Positions 43,502 through 55,591 of a stretch of 64,000 nucleotides of DNA are shown here, one piece after another. Position 1 is the stretch's first letter. Each line of letters starts with the position of its first letter. Below the pieces are notes generated by a model. The model had not been told where the DNA came from, searched no databases, and saw nothing but the letters and a program-made list of their open reading frames with translations. The DNA comes from Cerrena zonata (Eukaryota > Basidiomycota > Agaricomycetes > Polyporales > Cerrenaceae), in NCBI GenBank assembly GCA_038087015.1, contig JASBNA010000029.1, positions 62,001 to 126,000 on the forward strand. Reading direction: 5' to 3'. Position numbers and translations under genes: made by a program.

Positions 43502-46500
43502 ATGGCTCAGAGACGGCTCACTCAACTCCTGCGTGAGTTATCACGGTCGCCAGCACAAATTGGAACTTTGAAGCTCGGTGACGTCAGCTTCCCAGTGCAT
43601 GAGTCTCTATCACCTTCACGCTTACCACATTCCGGGGAGATATGTTTGGAGCCAGAAGACACCGTTAATGCAAACAATTTGTATTTTATGCTCCAGAAGT
43701 ACATCCTTGGGCAGGATGTATTCTTACTTTCACAGCCTGGCCCATATGCTCGGCGATTGGCAATGACGTTTTGCAGGTATGTTATTGGTATTTTCGAGTA
43801 TGTTTCGCATTTCACCTAGTTGATTGTATCAGCATAACCAATTTAGAATATGAGTATATTGCCCTCCACCGCGACGTTGGCGAGACAGAATTGAAACAAG
43901 GCCGAGAACTGCGTCAAGGCGGCAACTTGGTGTATGTCGACAGCGCTGCAGTGAAAGCGGCCAAGTACGGTCGAATTCTTATCATTGAGGGTATCGAGAA
44001 AGCCGAGAGAGGGATTATGCCTGTAAGTGATCGTGGTTTTGACATTTATATTGATGTATAATATGTTACGTAGCTCCTCAATAATTTACTAGAGAATAGA
44101 GAGATGTAAGTGTGATTATATGAGATTCTTTGATCTTTCGTTTATTAAATATACTAGGAATCTTGACGATGGAACCCATATAATGCACCCCCAGCGGTTT
44201 GCATTACTTGACCCGGCAGAAATTCAAGAAGGGAAGCGTTTTATCCCAGCACACAAGAACTTTAGAGTTTTCGCAATTGCTGCGCCAGTACCACCATATA
44301 CAGGATATCCAATAGACCCACCTTTCCGGAGCCGATTCCAAGCTCGCTTCGTGGACCCTGTAGGATCCATGTTATCACTTCAGTCTCCCTCTTCGGCCAC
44401 AGACGCACCAGATTCTCTCTTCTATCAACAATTCCGTGATATCATCTTAGCTACGCAGTATGCTAGCGAGGCTCACCATCAGGTCAACTCGGCTGCAAAG
44501 TCGTCGTTATCTAGTTTCCCTCAAACCGCACTCGTGAAACTCAAATCGCTGTTAGCTGCATTTCCTCCACCTTCATCACTATCTCCCGCGTTGCTCGCAA
44601 GGCTGACCTTGACGTTACATCCTGCTCTGATTTATGCCCCATTTGTAGCCTGGGAAACATTATCGAGACAGATGGAAGATGTTGGACTTGGAGCACTTGG
44701 AAGTCCCTCGTTAGGAGATAGCGACCATTTGGGCTATCTTGGATATCGAATTACCCGTATAGAACGCCTTTCAGACAACAAGGCCCGACTTCATTTCGAG
44801 TCTTTTGAAGGAAAGCAGTCTGTTTCTCTTGAAACCCCTGCAGGACCACGCGAGTTTCTGCCTTTCCCATTCAAACAAGAGTCCCTAGATTTCTTCCCAA
44901 CCGATAGGTTCATGGGCCTCCTGACATGCATGTTACAAGCACATGCAGTCGGTTGGGATATTTCTTATGTGCCGCCGGCCCTATCTTCCACAGCCTCCTG
45001 TTCAACGTCGACCCTGGTCAAAACCTTTGGATCATTGCTCGGTTATGAGGTCGAGACTGTTCATATGTATAAGGAACTAGGGGGTAGGGAGCTTGTCATG
45101 CGTCGCAGAGTTAGTGACGATGGAACCACAACCTGGGAGCCTAGGTACGAATATATCATCGCTTGGAGAATTGCGTTCGCTCAATATCCATAAACAGTCC
45201 TCTTATCGAAGGTGCATGGAACGGAAGATTAGTTCACTTAGCCGGTGTCGATGTCCTCGGCTCAACGGCTGGAGCGATATCCCGCTTGATTCAAGATAGG
45301 GAGTACGAACTTTGGGAAGGCAAACGGATGGTTGCACATGCTAACAATGGCGAAGTACATTTGCGATTTCTACATTCTTCCCTTCGATTAACTCATCGTT
45401 TGTATTAGTTGGAATTTGAAGAACTCTCAGTGGCCCATCCATCTTTCCGCATCATCGCTACAGCATCCAAGTCACAACCACTTAAAGACTGGTTGTCAGA
45501 TGAACATGCCAACATGTTCCTACCGGTTCCTTCTCAACCTATGTCCACGGAAGAAGAGTCTACTCTTTTAAAAAAGGCCGGCTGCCCTGATCATTTTGCG
45601 AAGACACTCCTTGCTTTCGCGGAGAAATATCGAGCCAGTATGACCTCCGATGTTGTTCAGAAGAATAGGAAACTCGGAACTCGAGCCTTGCTTAGATTGG
45701 CCCGCAGGCTGGCTCGTTTCCCTCAGGATTCTGATCTGAGGTTCTTGCTCAGTCAAGCCATTCTCGCCGAATTCCTCCCTAGGACCGAGACTATGAACTT
45801 AGATATCATTTTTGAGGACTGTGGTCTGAAAGAACGAACTCCTGCGGTCAGTGTTACGGCTATATCCTCATGTCTACTTTGTGCTGACGACGTTTGGTAT
45901 AGTTCAATCCATCACCTGTTGTTCAAGACGGCCATCTAGTCTTCCCATCACCAAGTGACCCCCTAAACGAGACTATAGAATCTGTCTCCGTCCCTCTTTT
46001 CGACGTCAATCAAGATGCGGAAGGCGCGGCTTCACGTATCCCTCATATGGAACACTTCCACGATAACAGTCTTCAAACTGGGCTTATGCGTGATCTAGCA
46101 ATCGACCTCGAGGTGCTAGGTGAACATCTGGTCCTACTTGGAAATCAGGTACGTACATGTATTCGAAACCACTAGGAGCTGTCTTGACCTTTCTTTGATT
46201 AGGGTGTTGGGAAGAATAAGATAATCGATCGGTATGTATTATGTCTATACTTCATATTGGCTTGTGCTAAGTCATTACTTCCTCCAGCTTATGCCAGGTA
46301 AACATACAAACACCCGAAACTTAGTCGAAAGTGCGACTAAATCTCATCACTTTTAGCTCCTGAGACGTCCCCAGGAGTACATTCAACTCCATCGCGATAC
46401 CACAGTTAACCAGCTCATGTTCCAAACTTCCCTCGAAGGTGGTGTGATCAAGTACACTGACTCACCTCTCCTACGTGCCATCAAGCTAGGCCGTATCATT

Positions 46501-48958
46501 GTGGTAGATGAGGCGGACAAGGCTGCTGAGCACGTCGTTGCCATCTTCAGGAGTCTTGCAGGCCAAGGGGAATTGACGTTGGCTGATGGTCGTCGCGTCC
46601 GACGTCAGAAAGAACGAGATAACGATGTGGTCGTCCACCCTAACTTCCGATTAATCTTGCTTGCAAACCGGCCGGGGTATCGTAAGTGCACATCGTTGTG
46701 TTATGCATATCCATCGTACTAACACTACTTTTACAGCGTTCTTGGGGAATCACTTCCTTCAGGTGTTGGGTGACAATTTCAGCTGCCATGCGGTGACGAA
46801 TCCAGATATGCTCAGCGAAAGGAGACTGCTTGCGCAAATGGCACCTGAGCTTAGTCAAGATATGATCCTTCGTCTGGTTGCAGCGTTCCATGACCTGCGA
46901 CATGCGTATGAATCCGGGAGGTTAACATATCCATATTCACTCCGAGGTATGATTTTCAATCGTGTCACCGAGCTTTGCTAATTGTTCGACAGAACTAATC
47001 AACTTGGTAAAACACATTAAGGCGTTCCCTAACGACCCATTAGAATCAGTCATACGGAATGTCTTCGACTTCGATATCTACAAACCGGAGACTATTACGA
47101 TCTTAGCAGATATATTAGACCATCATGGGTAAGTTTAAATTTATATTAGTTACGTGGTCCTTTACGCAAACTAACTTCTGTTTACGTTTAGCCTTGTCGT
47201 CAAGAACTTGGGTTTGGATGCAGCAAGAGAGGCCACAAAGAAGAAGGTTTTGGATATGAAGTTTGAACCCACAGGAGATACCAAACTTGACAAACCGAAA
47301 TTCGGCAAGGAGGATCCTGACAATGAACCCCACTCTGGAGGTAATACTTGGGCGGGCGGTGTAAGTGTCATTGGAATAACCACAATTTACTTTACCGTAA
47401 CTCATGGCGTATGTAGACTGGCGGAAGGGACACTGCGGGACTGGGTGGGCGCGGAGGTTACATGCGTCTATACAAAGGGCATGATATCAAACAGGTAATA
47501 GACCAGCACCTCAAAGAAACATAGTGGCTCACCAATCAAAAATCAGATATCCGACGAGCTCAAGAATGACGTCCCGGATCACGTCAAGGAACAAGCACGA
47601 GAAATGGCCCGCCAAGAACTTGCGCGTAGACTAGAGGATCTAAATATGACGGCCGGAGAGGCAAAGGGATATGGTGCTCTTCTTGATGCAGTTCAGGCAC
47701 ACATAGCTAGATTGCATGACCTATTCGAGCGTACGTCTTGGATCTCATTTCTCAGTTTCTGCCTAGTGCTGATAAAATTTCTCTACCATCCAGACCTTTC
47801 TGCTAAGGAGGAGGAGCGTGTATGGGTGAAACGACAGACTGATGGGGAACTGGATGATACTCGCCTGACTGAAGGTTTGACCGGTGAATCTACTGTCTAT
47901 AAACGACGTGGGATGGCGAAGCCAGAGATTGGTCGTCCTCAGATCAAGTAAGTGGAATTATTTCTGAGTAAATTCCATAGTTAACCAGGTCTTCCAGGCC
48001 TAAGCGGATCAGGTTCTTATTTGATATTAGTGCTTCCATGTGAGTCGAAGTAAAATCCTTGTTACAGCTACGTCTAATGCTTCATCAGGTATCGCTTCCA
48101 GTACGATGGTCGACTTACACGAAGCAAAGAGACAGGTGAATGCCAAACATATTCTGTTGATCATAGTCATCCTGACTTCTTTCCGTAGCCGTCATGCTTA
48201 TGGAAACGTTCGATAAGCTGACACGAAAGGACAAGTATGTTTGGGACGTAAGTGATATCTCTCTGTACTATCTGTGAGAATCACGATATTGATCATATAA
48301 TCTCTTAGATATACGGACATGTAAGTGGGAGAGTTGTTTTTACTGTATTTTCCTCTGATATGCTTGCATCTCAGTCCGGTGACTCCCCGACTATTCCATT
48401 GGTCGAAGCAGATCATCCTCCCGCGGAGATTCATGAACGTTGGAAGGTTGTGGAGAAAATGGAGATGGTTACCCAATATACTTTTGCTGGTGACTACACT
48501 GGTATGTGATTGGTATTGATTCACTATTGTAACCGTTTCACTCATTTTGTATAGTCGAGGCCATCGACAAGGCCGTCAGTGATGTTGCCAAATTCGATGC
48601 AGGTCTGTTAAAAAGATACTCTTACTTTATCACTTCCCGTCTCATGAGCCACTTGCAGATGACTGGTTTGTTATTGCCATTACTGACGCCAACTTCGGAC
48701 GATACAATATCACCGCCCAAGAGCTTAAGACCGTTATGACACGCAACCCCAAAGTCAACACAGCTTTGATTTGTATCGGTGAAGGTGCTGAAGCTTCGTG
48801 GTATGTTTCCTTCCCAAACATTCCATCCTTTCTTAATGTTATCTTTCCATCATTTTAGGATACCGAAGCAACTTCCTGGTAAAGGTTTCAGGGTGTCCAA
48901 CACAGCCGACATTCCAGCCGTGTTGAGGAGTATTTTGTCTACTATGGTCGATAGATAG
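43502..48958 (+). CDS. VWA8: VWA8-like AAA+ ATPase with von Willebrand A domain
   Basis: Large dynein-related AAA+ protein; in animals VWA8 is mitochondrial with poorly defined function. The start is ATG 43502, MAQRRLTQLLRELSRS, an Arg-rich amphipathic N terminus consistent with mitochondrial import. AAA module 1 has FLLSQPGPYARRLAMTF (degenerate Walker A, as in VWA8), EYIALHRDVGETELKQGREL and KAERGIMP..VLNNLLENREM. Further modules include LVLLGNQGVGKNKIIDR (good Walker A), RIIVVDEADKAAEHVV (Walker B), NFRLILLANRPGYPFLGNHF and LTYPYSLRELINLVKHI. A Gly-rich linker and charged helix precede the VWA domain: IRFLFDISASMYRFQYDGR has the D-x-S-x-S metal site. The end is DDWFVIAITDANFGRYNITA and AVLRSILSTMVDR (TAG 48956). 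More than twenty short introns; all join in frame where checked. Confidence 0.92.
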
Positions 48959-49270
48959 TGCTATATTATACAGTGTATCCCTACTTCCCAATAGAAATGC
49001 ACTTATGAATTTAGTCCCGGTGACTCAGAACCTCAACGCCTTCCTAGTTGGGTGTTGGTCAGGGGCAAGAGCAAGCGAGCGCTGATCGCGACTGCGAATC
49101 CGAAGTCTTGAACGCTGTATCGTCTACACTCGTTACCGGACTCCACTGTTGTCTCTATACTGTTGGTATTGGTGCTACACTTGCTGAGGCTTCCGCAGGA
49201 AACTTGTCTATTACATCTAGACACTCAACCGAAACACCTGAAATACTAGTGACGCAGTTGCACCTCCATA
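48959..49270. other. Short intergenic region
   Basis: About 310 bp between VWA8 and VPS26, which are transcribed in the same direction. A chance open frame overlaps it, but no coding support is seen. Confidence 0.4.
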
Positions 49271-50539
49271 ATGGCAGCTTATTTCTTCGCGTCACCTGTG
49301 GATGTGGAAGTCAAGTTGGAGGGCGAGGATGAACGCAAGAAGGTTGAACTGAAGGGGGAGAAGGAAAAGACCTTTTCGTGCCCGGTATACTACGATGGTG
49401 ACTCGGTATCAGGACAAGTGTGTTGTTACATTCATGAATATGTTCGCTCCGACTGATGCACCCATAGGTTACTGTACGCGTACGTGATGGGAAGAAGCTC
49501 GTGCACGAAGGGATCAAGGTCGAGTTTGTAGGCAGTATCGGTATGCAAGCACATTGTACAGCTTCTGAGATGATATACGAACCTATCCTTCGCTAGAGCT
49601 ATTCTACGACCGAGGACACCATCAAGAATTCCTGTCACTATCACAGGAATTGGCTGCACCAGGAGAGATGCGACAAGCACAGACTTTCGACTTTCAGTTC
49701 AAGAATGTCGAAAAGCAATACGAGAGTTACCAGGGAATCAACGTCAAGCTGCGGTACGTTCAAATTACTCACATCGCACGTTCGATACTCATAGACCGAA
49801 TACCTTACTAGATACTTTGTACGAACCTCTATCTCAAGACGAATAGCCGACGTCTCGAATGAGAAAGATGTCTGGGTGCATTCGTACCGAATGCCTCCAG
49901 ATAGTAACAATTCCATCAAAATGGAAGTCGGTATCGAGGACTGTTTGCACATTGAGTTCGAGTATAACAAGTCTAAGTAAGTTGTACCATTATGTTGTTA
50001 ATTCCGTAGTCTGATTGTAAGCCAGGTACCATTTGAAGGATGTGATCGTCGGCAAGATTTACTTCCTTCTAGTCCGTATCAAAATCAAGCATATGGAATT
50101 GTCAATCATTCGACGAGAAACAACAGGTTCACCTCCGAACCAGTATAACGAGAGCGAGACGATTACAAAATTCGAGATCATGGACGGTGCACCTGTCAGA
50201 GGTATGACCTTCTTTGTTAATGTGGTCGACGGTGGACTGACGACTTTGTGTAGGGGAAACCATTCCTATTCGTCTGTTCCTTGGAGGCTTTGACCTGACA
50301 CCGACTTTCCGAGAGGTGAACAAGAGGTTCAGCGTCCGATATTACCTCAACCTAGTTCTCATTGATGAAGAGAACCGAAGGTACTTCAAACAACAGGTAA
50401 TTTTCTACTCAACCGCACGATATAAATAGGCTAACTCAACTTCGTACAAAGGAAATTACCATCTTCCGGATACCAGAGGTATGTACTAAATTATACTCCA
50501 AGCATTCCCGACATGTGCTGACTATCTTGCTAGAACTAA
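49271..50539 (+). CDS. VPS26: Retromer subunit VPS26
   Basis: Arrestin-fold subunit of the retromer complex, which with VPS35 and VPS29 returns cargo from endosomes to the Golgi. The start is MAAYFFASPVDVEVKLEGED at 49271. Exons then give [148 protein letters not shown] and VNKRFSVRYYLNLVLIDEEN. These are the most conserved lines of the family. The last intron (50479-50533) leaves a two-codon final exon, AAC TAA, giving the ending ITIFRIPEN. Reading through that intron would add an unconserved tail, so I prefer the spliced form. Length (about 300 residues) is normal. Confidence 0.95.
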
Positions 50540-50880
50540 TCTCTGGACGTTGTACTTACTATACCTATTCTTATTTGCTGTCTGTATACATTTTTCGGAT
50601 CTCCGCTCTCCTACTTTTTGTTCCGATCTCTCGAATTCCACTCTGATGATGGCACGAACTACTGTACAACGCCGTGGAAATGTATTCCAACGGGATAAGC
50701 TATGATAAGCCGGAAAGAAAGAAGAAAGAAGAAGAAAAATATAACGGTGATGCGTCCAGCATCTACGCAAAGTCGCACAAAGCTCCATCAGCAGGTAAGG
50801 TAGCGGTATCGGTAATGGTAGTGGTAAAAGGTAGGGAAGGAAGGAATGATAAGGATAACTGGAAAATAAATGCACAGTTG
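50540..50880. other. Convergent 3' intergenic region
   Basis: About 340 bp between convergent VPS26 and the membrane-protein gene, including an A/G-rich stretch at 50703-50742. No gene. Confidence 0.45.
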
Positions 50881-53800
50881 TCACCGGTAATCCAAGAAAC
50901 TGGTAGCTCCAAGCTCGACATCTCGCTCTCGGTATCTGTCTCCCATCGACAGCGCCATCCCGGCCGAGGCAGAGGCACGTTTCGCAAGTAACTCACTGAT
51001 TTCAGAAAGCTTCTTCTTTCGGACCTCTTCAGCGATATCGTGCCATTCGGCGACAACACTTTCTCGGTAGAACGAGTTCTGTGTAATAGGAGGGGTGGTC
51101 ATTTTCGGTACACTACCCACACTCTTGACCCTAGTCAGTTGTGCAACAGATTGACGTGCTTCAGCTAATACCGCCTCGCCTTCATCAGCGACATCTCCAG
51201 GACGAGCAACCCAAGGGAATTCCAACGTTCCTTGCCTGGCATGTTTCGATCTTTGCCACGAAGGGAACGCCGTCATATTGCCAGGAGCGGTCCTTGGACG
51301 TGGGACAGGTGGGTTCATAGCATCAAAGGCTGCGAGTTCAGATTCCGGAGTTGCAGGGATAGGTGGCATCGGTATGGTTTGAATGCTAGGCAGAGCCTGG
51401 TCATCTTTCAAGCTATTGGAGCGTGAGACAGGTGCGGAATGCATAACCAAAGTGGCTTCGTCTGACCCATCTTCTGACATGCTCATAGCCCTTGCCCTTG
51501 GAACAGGCTTCCGCTTCACTGAGCTGCTTCTACGGACCAAAGAACCTCCTTTTGTCGATTGGCTTCCTACACTGCGGCCACTTCGAGAACTGCCGACACT
51601 GGGACCACGGTCGAGAGCGATTTCGTGAATGGTAGCGCCGTCCATTTCGTCGCGTTCATCGGGACTTTGCATGGGGAGTGTTGGGGGTCGGGAACCTTTA
51701 GTGGCGATCTTGCGAGGAGGGATACCTGGGAATTGACTAGCGAGTTTTCGAACGACATCAATAGAATCCGTGCTGTATGCTGAGATCATACTATCCCGAG
51801 GGAGGATGACACTGCTCTGACGAGCACCATTACGGAATTCTGCAGACATTGTATACCGCATTGATCTCTTATCGGCACCATGAGGAGGGCTCAAAACCGG
51901 AACGGGTGGTGAGATTCCAAATGTCGCTGATGGAGAGGTCATGGTCGGCAAAGACTTGGTAGGCCTGTGGAATCCTTGCTTCGACGGGGAGATCATGTCG
52001 CTCAGAGAGTGTGCAGATGTCATATGGTCTGGAACGTCCAAATCAGACAATGGTCGTAGATACAAAGTCGGCCGACGATCCCTCGAAATGGAAACTGTCA
52101 CTCGTTGCTGAGGAGCAAAGACGGGTTCAGGCGTGCTTGGCATGGGACTATGGACGCCAGCAGCTACAAGGGCTGGGAATGACGATCGAGCATTTGGCGA
52201 AAGGTATTCTGTGACAGCTGTCGTTCCGGTGAAAGGAGGTTGCACTGATGTACTAGCTGTTGCAAACGTCGCATCTGTCTGAGGTCGTAGTTTGGACATA
52301 GATCTAGGAGCGGCTAGAGCATGTGGGGGACGTGGTGGGATTCCTTGAAGACTCGAAATAGTATTGGCGGTGATACGGGACGTAGGTGCGATTACCACCG
52401 AAGGAGTGATCCTCGCTGCACGAATTTCGGCGGGTACAACATCAGCTGGTCTAGGTGCATTGGCACCTGCACCATTGAAATCGTGACCACCGATTTGTTG
52501 GAAAGTGCTATACCGCGGGTTGGCAATGAGAGCGCGGAGCATCGAACGACGTTGCTGAGTTTGAGGTTTCGGAGTTTTCACAAACTGGAAATCTTCTACC
52601 ATATCGACGCTATTGAGAATTCCCAAATACAAGATATCAGTTGATGTTACGACATTACCCGAAGAAGGAGCTGAGAATGGAAAGTGGAAAGGGAAGAACT
52701 CACCCCTTGACTACACCAATGATCAGACACGCTCGCCCGAGTAATTTCAGGATGCGCCTGGTCATGGCTAGACCGAAACTGGCGTCGACAAAGCCAATGA
52801 TTGATTCGATGGCGCCCAATTTGATACCCACCGTAATCCATCCAAGTCCGTTGAACAAGTGTACTTCATCCTCAGTTCGCTGGGTGTTGTCGATACGGCG
52901 TTGGTTCATGAAAGCCTTCATGAGTCGAAAGAACGATGCCCCGAAGTTGAGTGCTTGAAAGAGGACGAGGAGGATGAGGAGGAAAGCATTGAGAAAGACA
53001 CGGACATCTGCATTGGTGAAGCCAAATGCGATACTGTTGTTTCTCAATAGATCTGTCAAATGAACGAATGGCAATACCAATGGTTGGATGGGTTAGCTAT
53101 CAAAATGTAGTTGTGACGGATAGTGATAGACGAACGGTAGGAGATGCCAATAAACGACGCGAGTTGATTCATGATCACAATCAGCGGTATGAATCCAAAC
53201 AGGATGTACTTGGAAAGCACTTGAAGACGTTGGGGGAACCCCGGGAGAACGTCTTTGGTCGTGAGGAGGTATAGGTATAGAGTGTACATCACTAGTGGTA
53301 CAAATGAGAGTGCTCCTGTAAATCAAAGCTCGTGTGAGGATCTCTAGTTACGATATCACACTTTTTTTCAATACGTACCGATAAAGATGTCAAGGCCTTT
53401 GAAGGTGGCCAATGAACGGCGTGGGCCTGGTAGGACATGCGCAAGGACATCGACACCAGCCAAGATAAAAAAGAAAACGCCTTCAGCGGAGAGAAGAAAG
53501 TGTTTCCTATCATTCCAAAAAAAGAATTGTGTCAGTTAAGCAACAAAAGCACACAAATATCAGAAAAGCATGTTTGACGTCATCATAACTGATAATCATG
53601 TCCCCAAAACGTGCGAGTATAGCACCGTACAGCACCTCGGCCATTTCGGTATGACAAAATGAACAAAATGATATCGGTCAACAACCTCCATGCATCCCCA
53701 TTCTGATTGTGTTCCTGAGGGAGCGAAACCATTTGCCAAGCACCAAAGATAGACACGCCCAATACACATCCATCAGCGACGCGTCGGGCGTAACATGTGC

Positions 53801-54000
53801 TCCGTTGTCCCCAGCTGGTAGATCGTAACTTTCCAACGCCGTCTCCGCTTCATAACACCCGTCCTCGTCATACACCTTCCAGTCACCACACACATGGCCA
53901 TTCGGAGTTTGGTCCTGCATGAGAGTTAGCGCCGGAAGGGCAACTCTTTGAAAACGCACAAGACCAATTGGCAGCAACAGAGATCTTGTGATAGTATCAG
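50881..54000 (-). CDS. Multi-helix membrane protein with long Ser/Pro-rich cytosolic tail
   Basis: I do not recognise the family by name. From the 5' side on the minus strand, hydrophobic segments appear in order: LLLPIGLVRFQRVALPALTL, VYWACLSLVLGKWFRSL, LLTDIILFILSY, a helix near 53410-53510, LSFVPLVMYTLYLYLLTT, LSKYILFGFIPLIVIMNQL, VFLNAFLLILLVLFQALNF and LGAIESIIGFVDASFGLAMT. That is about seven to eight helices over several exons. One last exon of about 580 codons (52632-50881) follows. It is rich in Ser, Pro, Thr and Arg with many phosphorylation-like patterns (SGRSVGSQSTKGGSLVRRSS), plus a short terminal helix (WHDIAEEVRKKKLSEISELL). The topology suggests a receptor- or transporter-like protein with a regulatory tail. 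The exact start is unclear: no ATG is in frame with the first hydrophobic exon, so a short upstream exon is likely. The stop at 50881 is secure. Confidence 0.68.
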
Positions 54001-55591
54001 AAGATTTCCTGAGTGTTTCAAATAGAGGGGGGATGATTTAACTCGAAGCGAAGCAATCAGAGGGAGTCTTGTGCACAGAGATTTTGGAAGCAACTCGAAG
54101 GGAAGCGGCAGCGACTCATGTAGCGTGCCAAGTCCAGCGATCGAGGGCTTGCCTTGGCTACACAGGTGTTTCCCCGCACTTCTCGAATAAACCTCAAACT
54201 ACTCACCTCCCTGACTTCTTTGCGAACAAGAGGGCGATAGAGAAAATGAGTTCCAAAGCCGTGGGGATTAGGAGAATTCCAGATTCCAACCGAGTGAGGG
54301 ACTGGCAGCGGAGAATAGGAGCATTGGAGAGACAGACTGTGCCCATTGAACAGTAGACAGGTTATATGTCGGAGATATTTCAGGTAGAATTTATGAGACA
54401 ACAAAGCATTTCCAGACTGAGAGTGAGAGACCAGCTGAGAGCTATCAAAGCGTAGATGCGACTTTGCGAGGAAATAAAACAAAGGAATGTAGTGCAGTCT
54501 TGCTGCAGGCAAAAAGAACGACGCCAGCACCGGGAACCGGGAGAGGGAGGAAGGGGTACTCGACAAAGAGTGAAAAGGGCGGACTTTACCAACGGCCACA
54601 GCTCATGTCGCCCAGACCATCTATTCAGAAGCCGGGGTGGCAACCATTTTGCGATCACTTGGGTGTCGTGCAACCGTTGCCACCGGTAAGATCGCTACTC
54701 GACCAATACCAGATCTCACGTTCTGCGGTACACTCGGTACGTTCCAGGCGACAATTGGATCTATCACTGCCGTAAATCATCGAAAAACACGCACTGTCGT
54801 TCAATTCTATCTCTTGGGCGTTCAAAATCAAGCTGCAACTCGACGGATCAAATTGGTATGTGTGACTCCACTTATGGGTGTTTGTAGACCACAACAACTT
54901 TTGTTCAGCTCAATTGTGGTGGAATGAGCAACACCCTGCCTTCTAGTAGTGAGGCACAATGCATGTCGAAAATAGACAGTAATGAAACCTAAATTGTAAT
55001 GTATAACCGTTGACAATACCACGACGCAGTGCCTTCCATAAACACATTTCAAACATCTGTGACAAGAAGTACAATTGCCCAAGTTTTCGATGATACTATA
55101 TTAACGAAGATGCTGTTCAACGTTCGGGTCCAAACTGTTGACGGGACCGAGACCTTGCATAGCCAATTACATTTAGGTGTTTAGATCTGTCGTCCAAGGA
55201 TCAAGGAAATGTTGAGTGATGTTATCGAGAACAAATTGCTGGTTCCTTATTACCCTGTAGCCTCAGGCGATGCATATACAACAGTGAACTCATTTAATGC
55301 TGGTCCGCCGGAAGTCGTCTGAGCCTGGGAGGCTTCTTAACGGCGAACATATCCTCGCTGTTGTTACTACCCGTTACAGTCACGAGTGACACTCTGTGAC
55401 CTGGCTCAAACTGCCAGTGGGATCCGGACTCGGAGCTACCTCAGTGCTTGTAACCTCATTCAGAATAACCTCAACACTGGATACCCGTTCTACTCACAGC
55501 TACTAGAAGCATCGTATCAGAGTAGTCTGCTTTGTGCTGAGGCACACGGGGAATGCGGAGTGCGCCAGAGTCCTACGAGTTAAGAGACAAT
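54001..55591. other. Gene-poor interval, possibly holding the 5' end of the membrane-protein gene
   Basis: About 1.6 kb between two divergent genes. A 180-codon minus-strand frame (54057-54599) and a plus-strand frame (54637-54927) exist, but neither has family features or splice support. The first exon and 5' UTR of the membrane-protein gene probably lie near 54000-54600. I see no further gene with confidence. Confidence 0.4.

Noticed and set aside
45093..45408. Separate small genes inside the VWA8 locus
   Set aside because: These frames come from exon-intron read-through; spliced exons (EPSPLIEGAWNGRLVHLAGV) fit VWA8 continuously.
54057..54599. 180-codon minus-strand open frame as a gene
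   Set aside because: No family features, composition like untranslated sequence, and it is out of register with the adjacent membrane-protein exons; more likely 5' UTR or chance.
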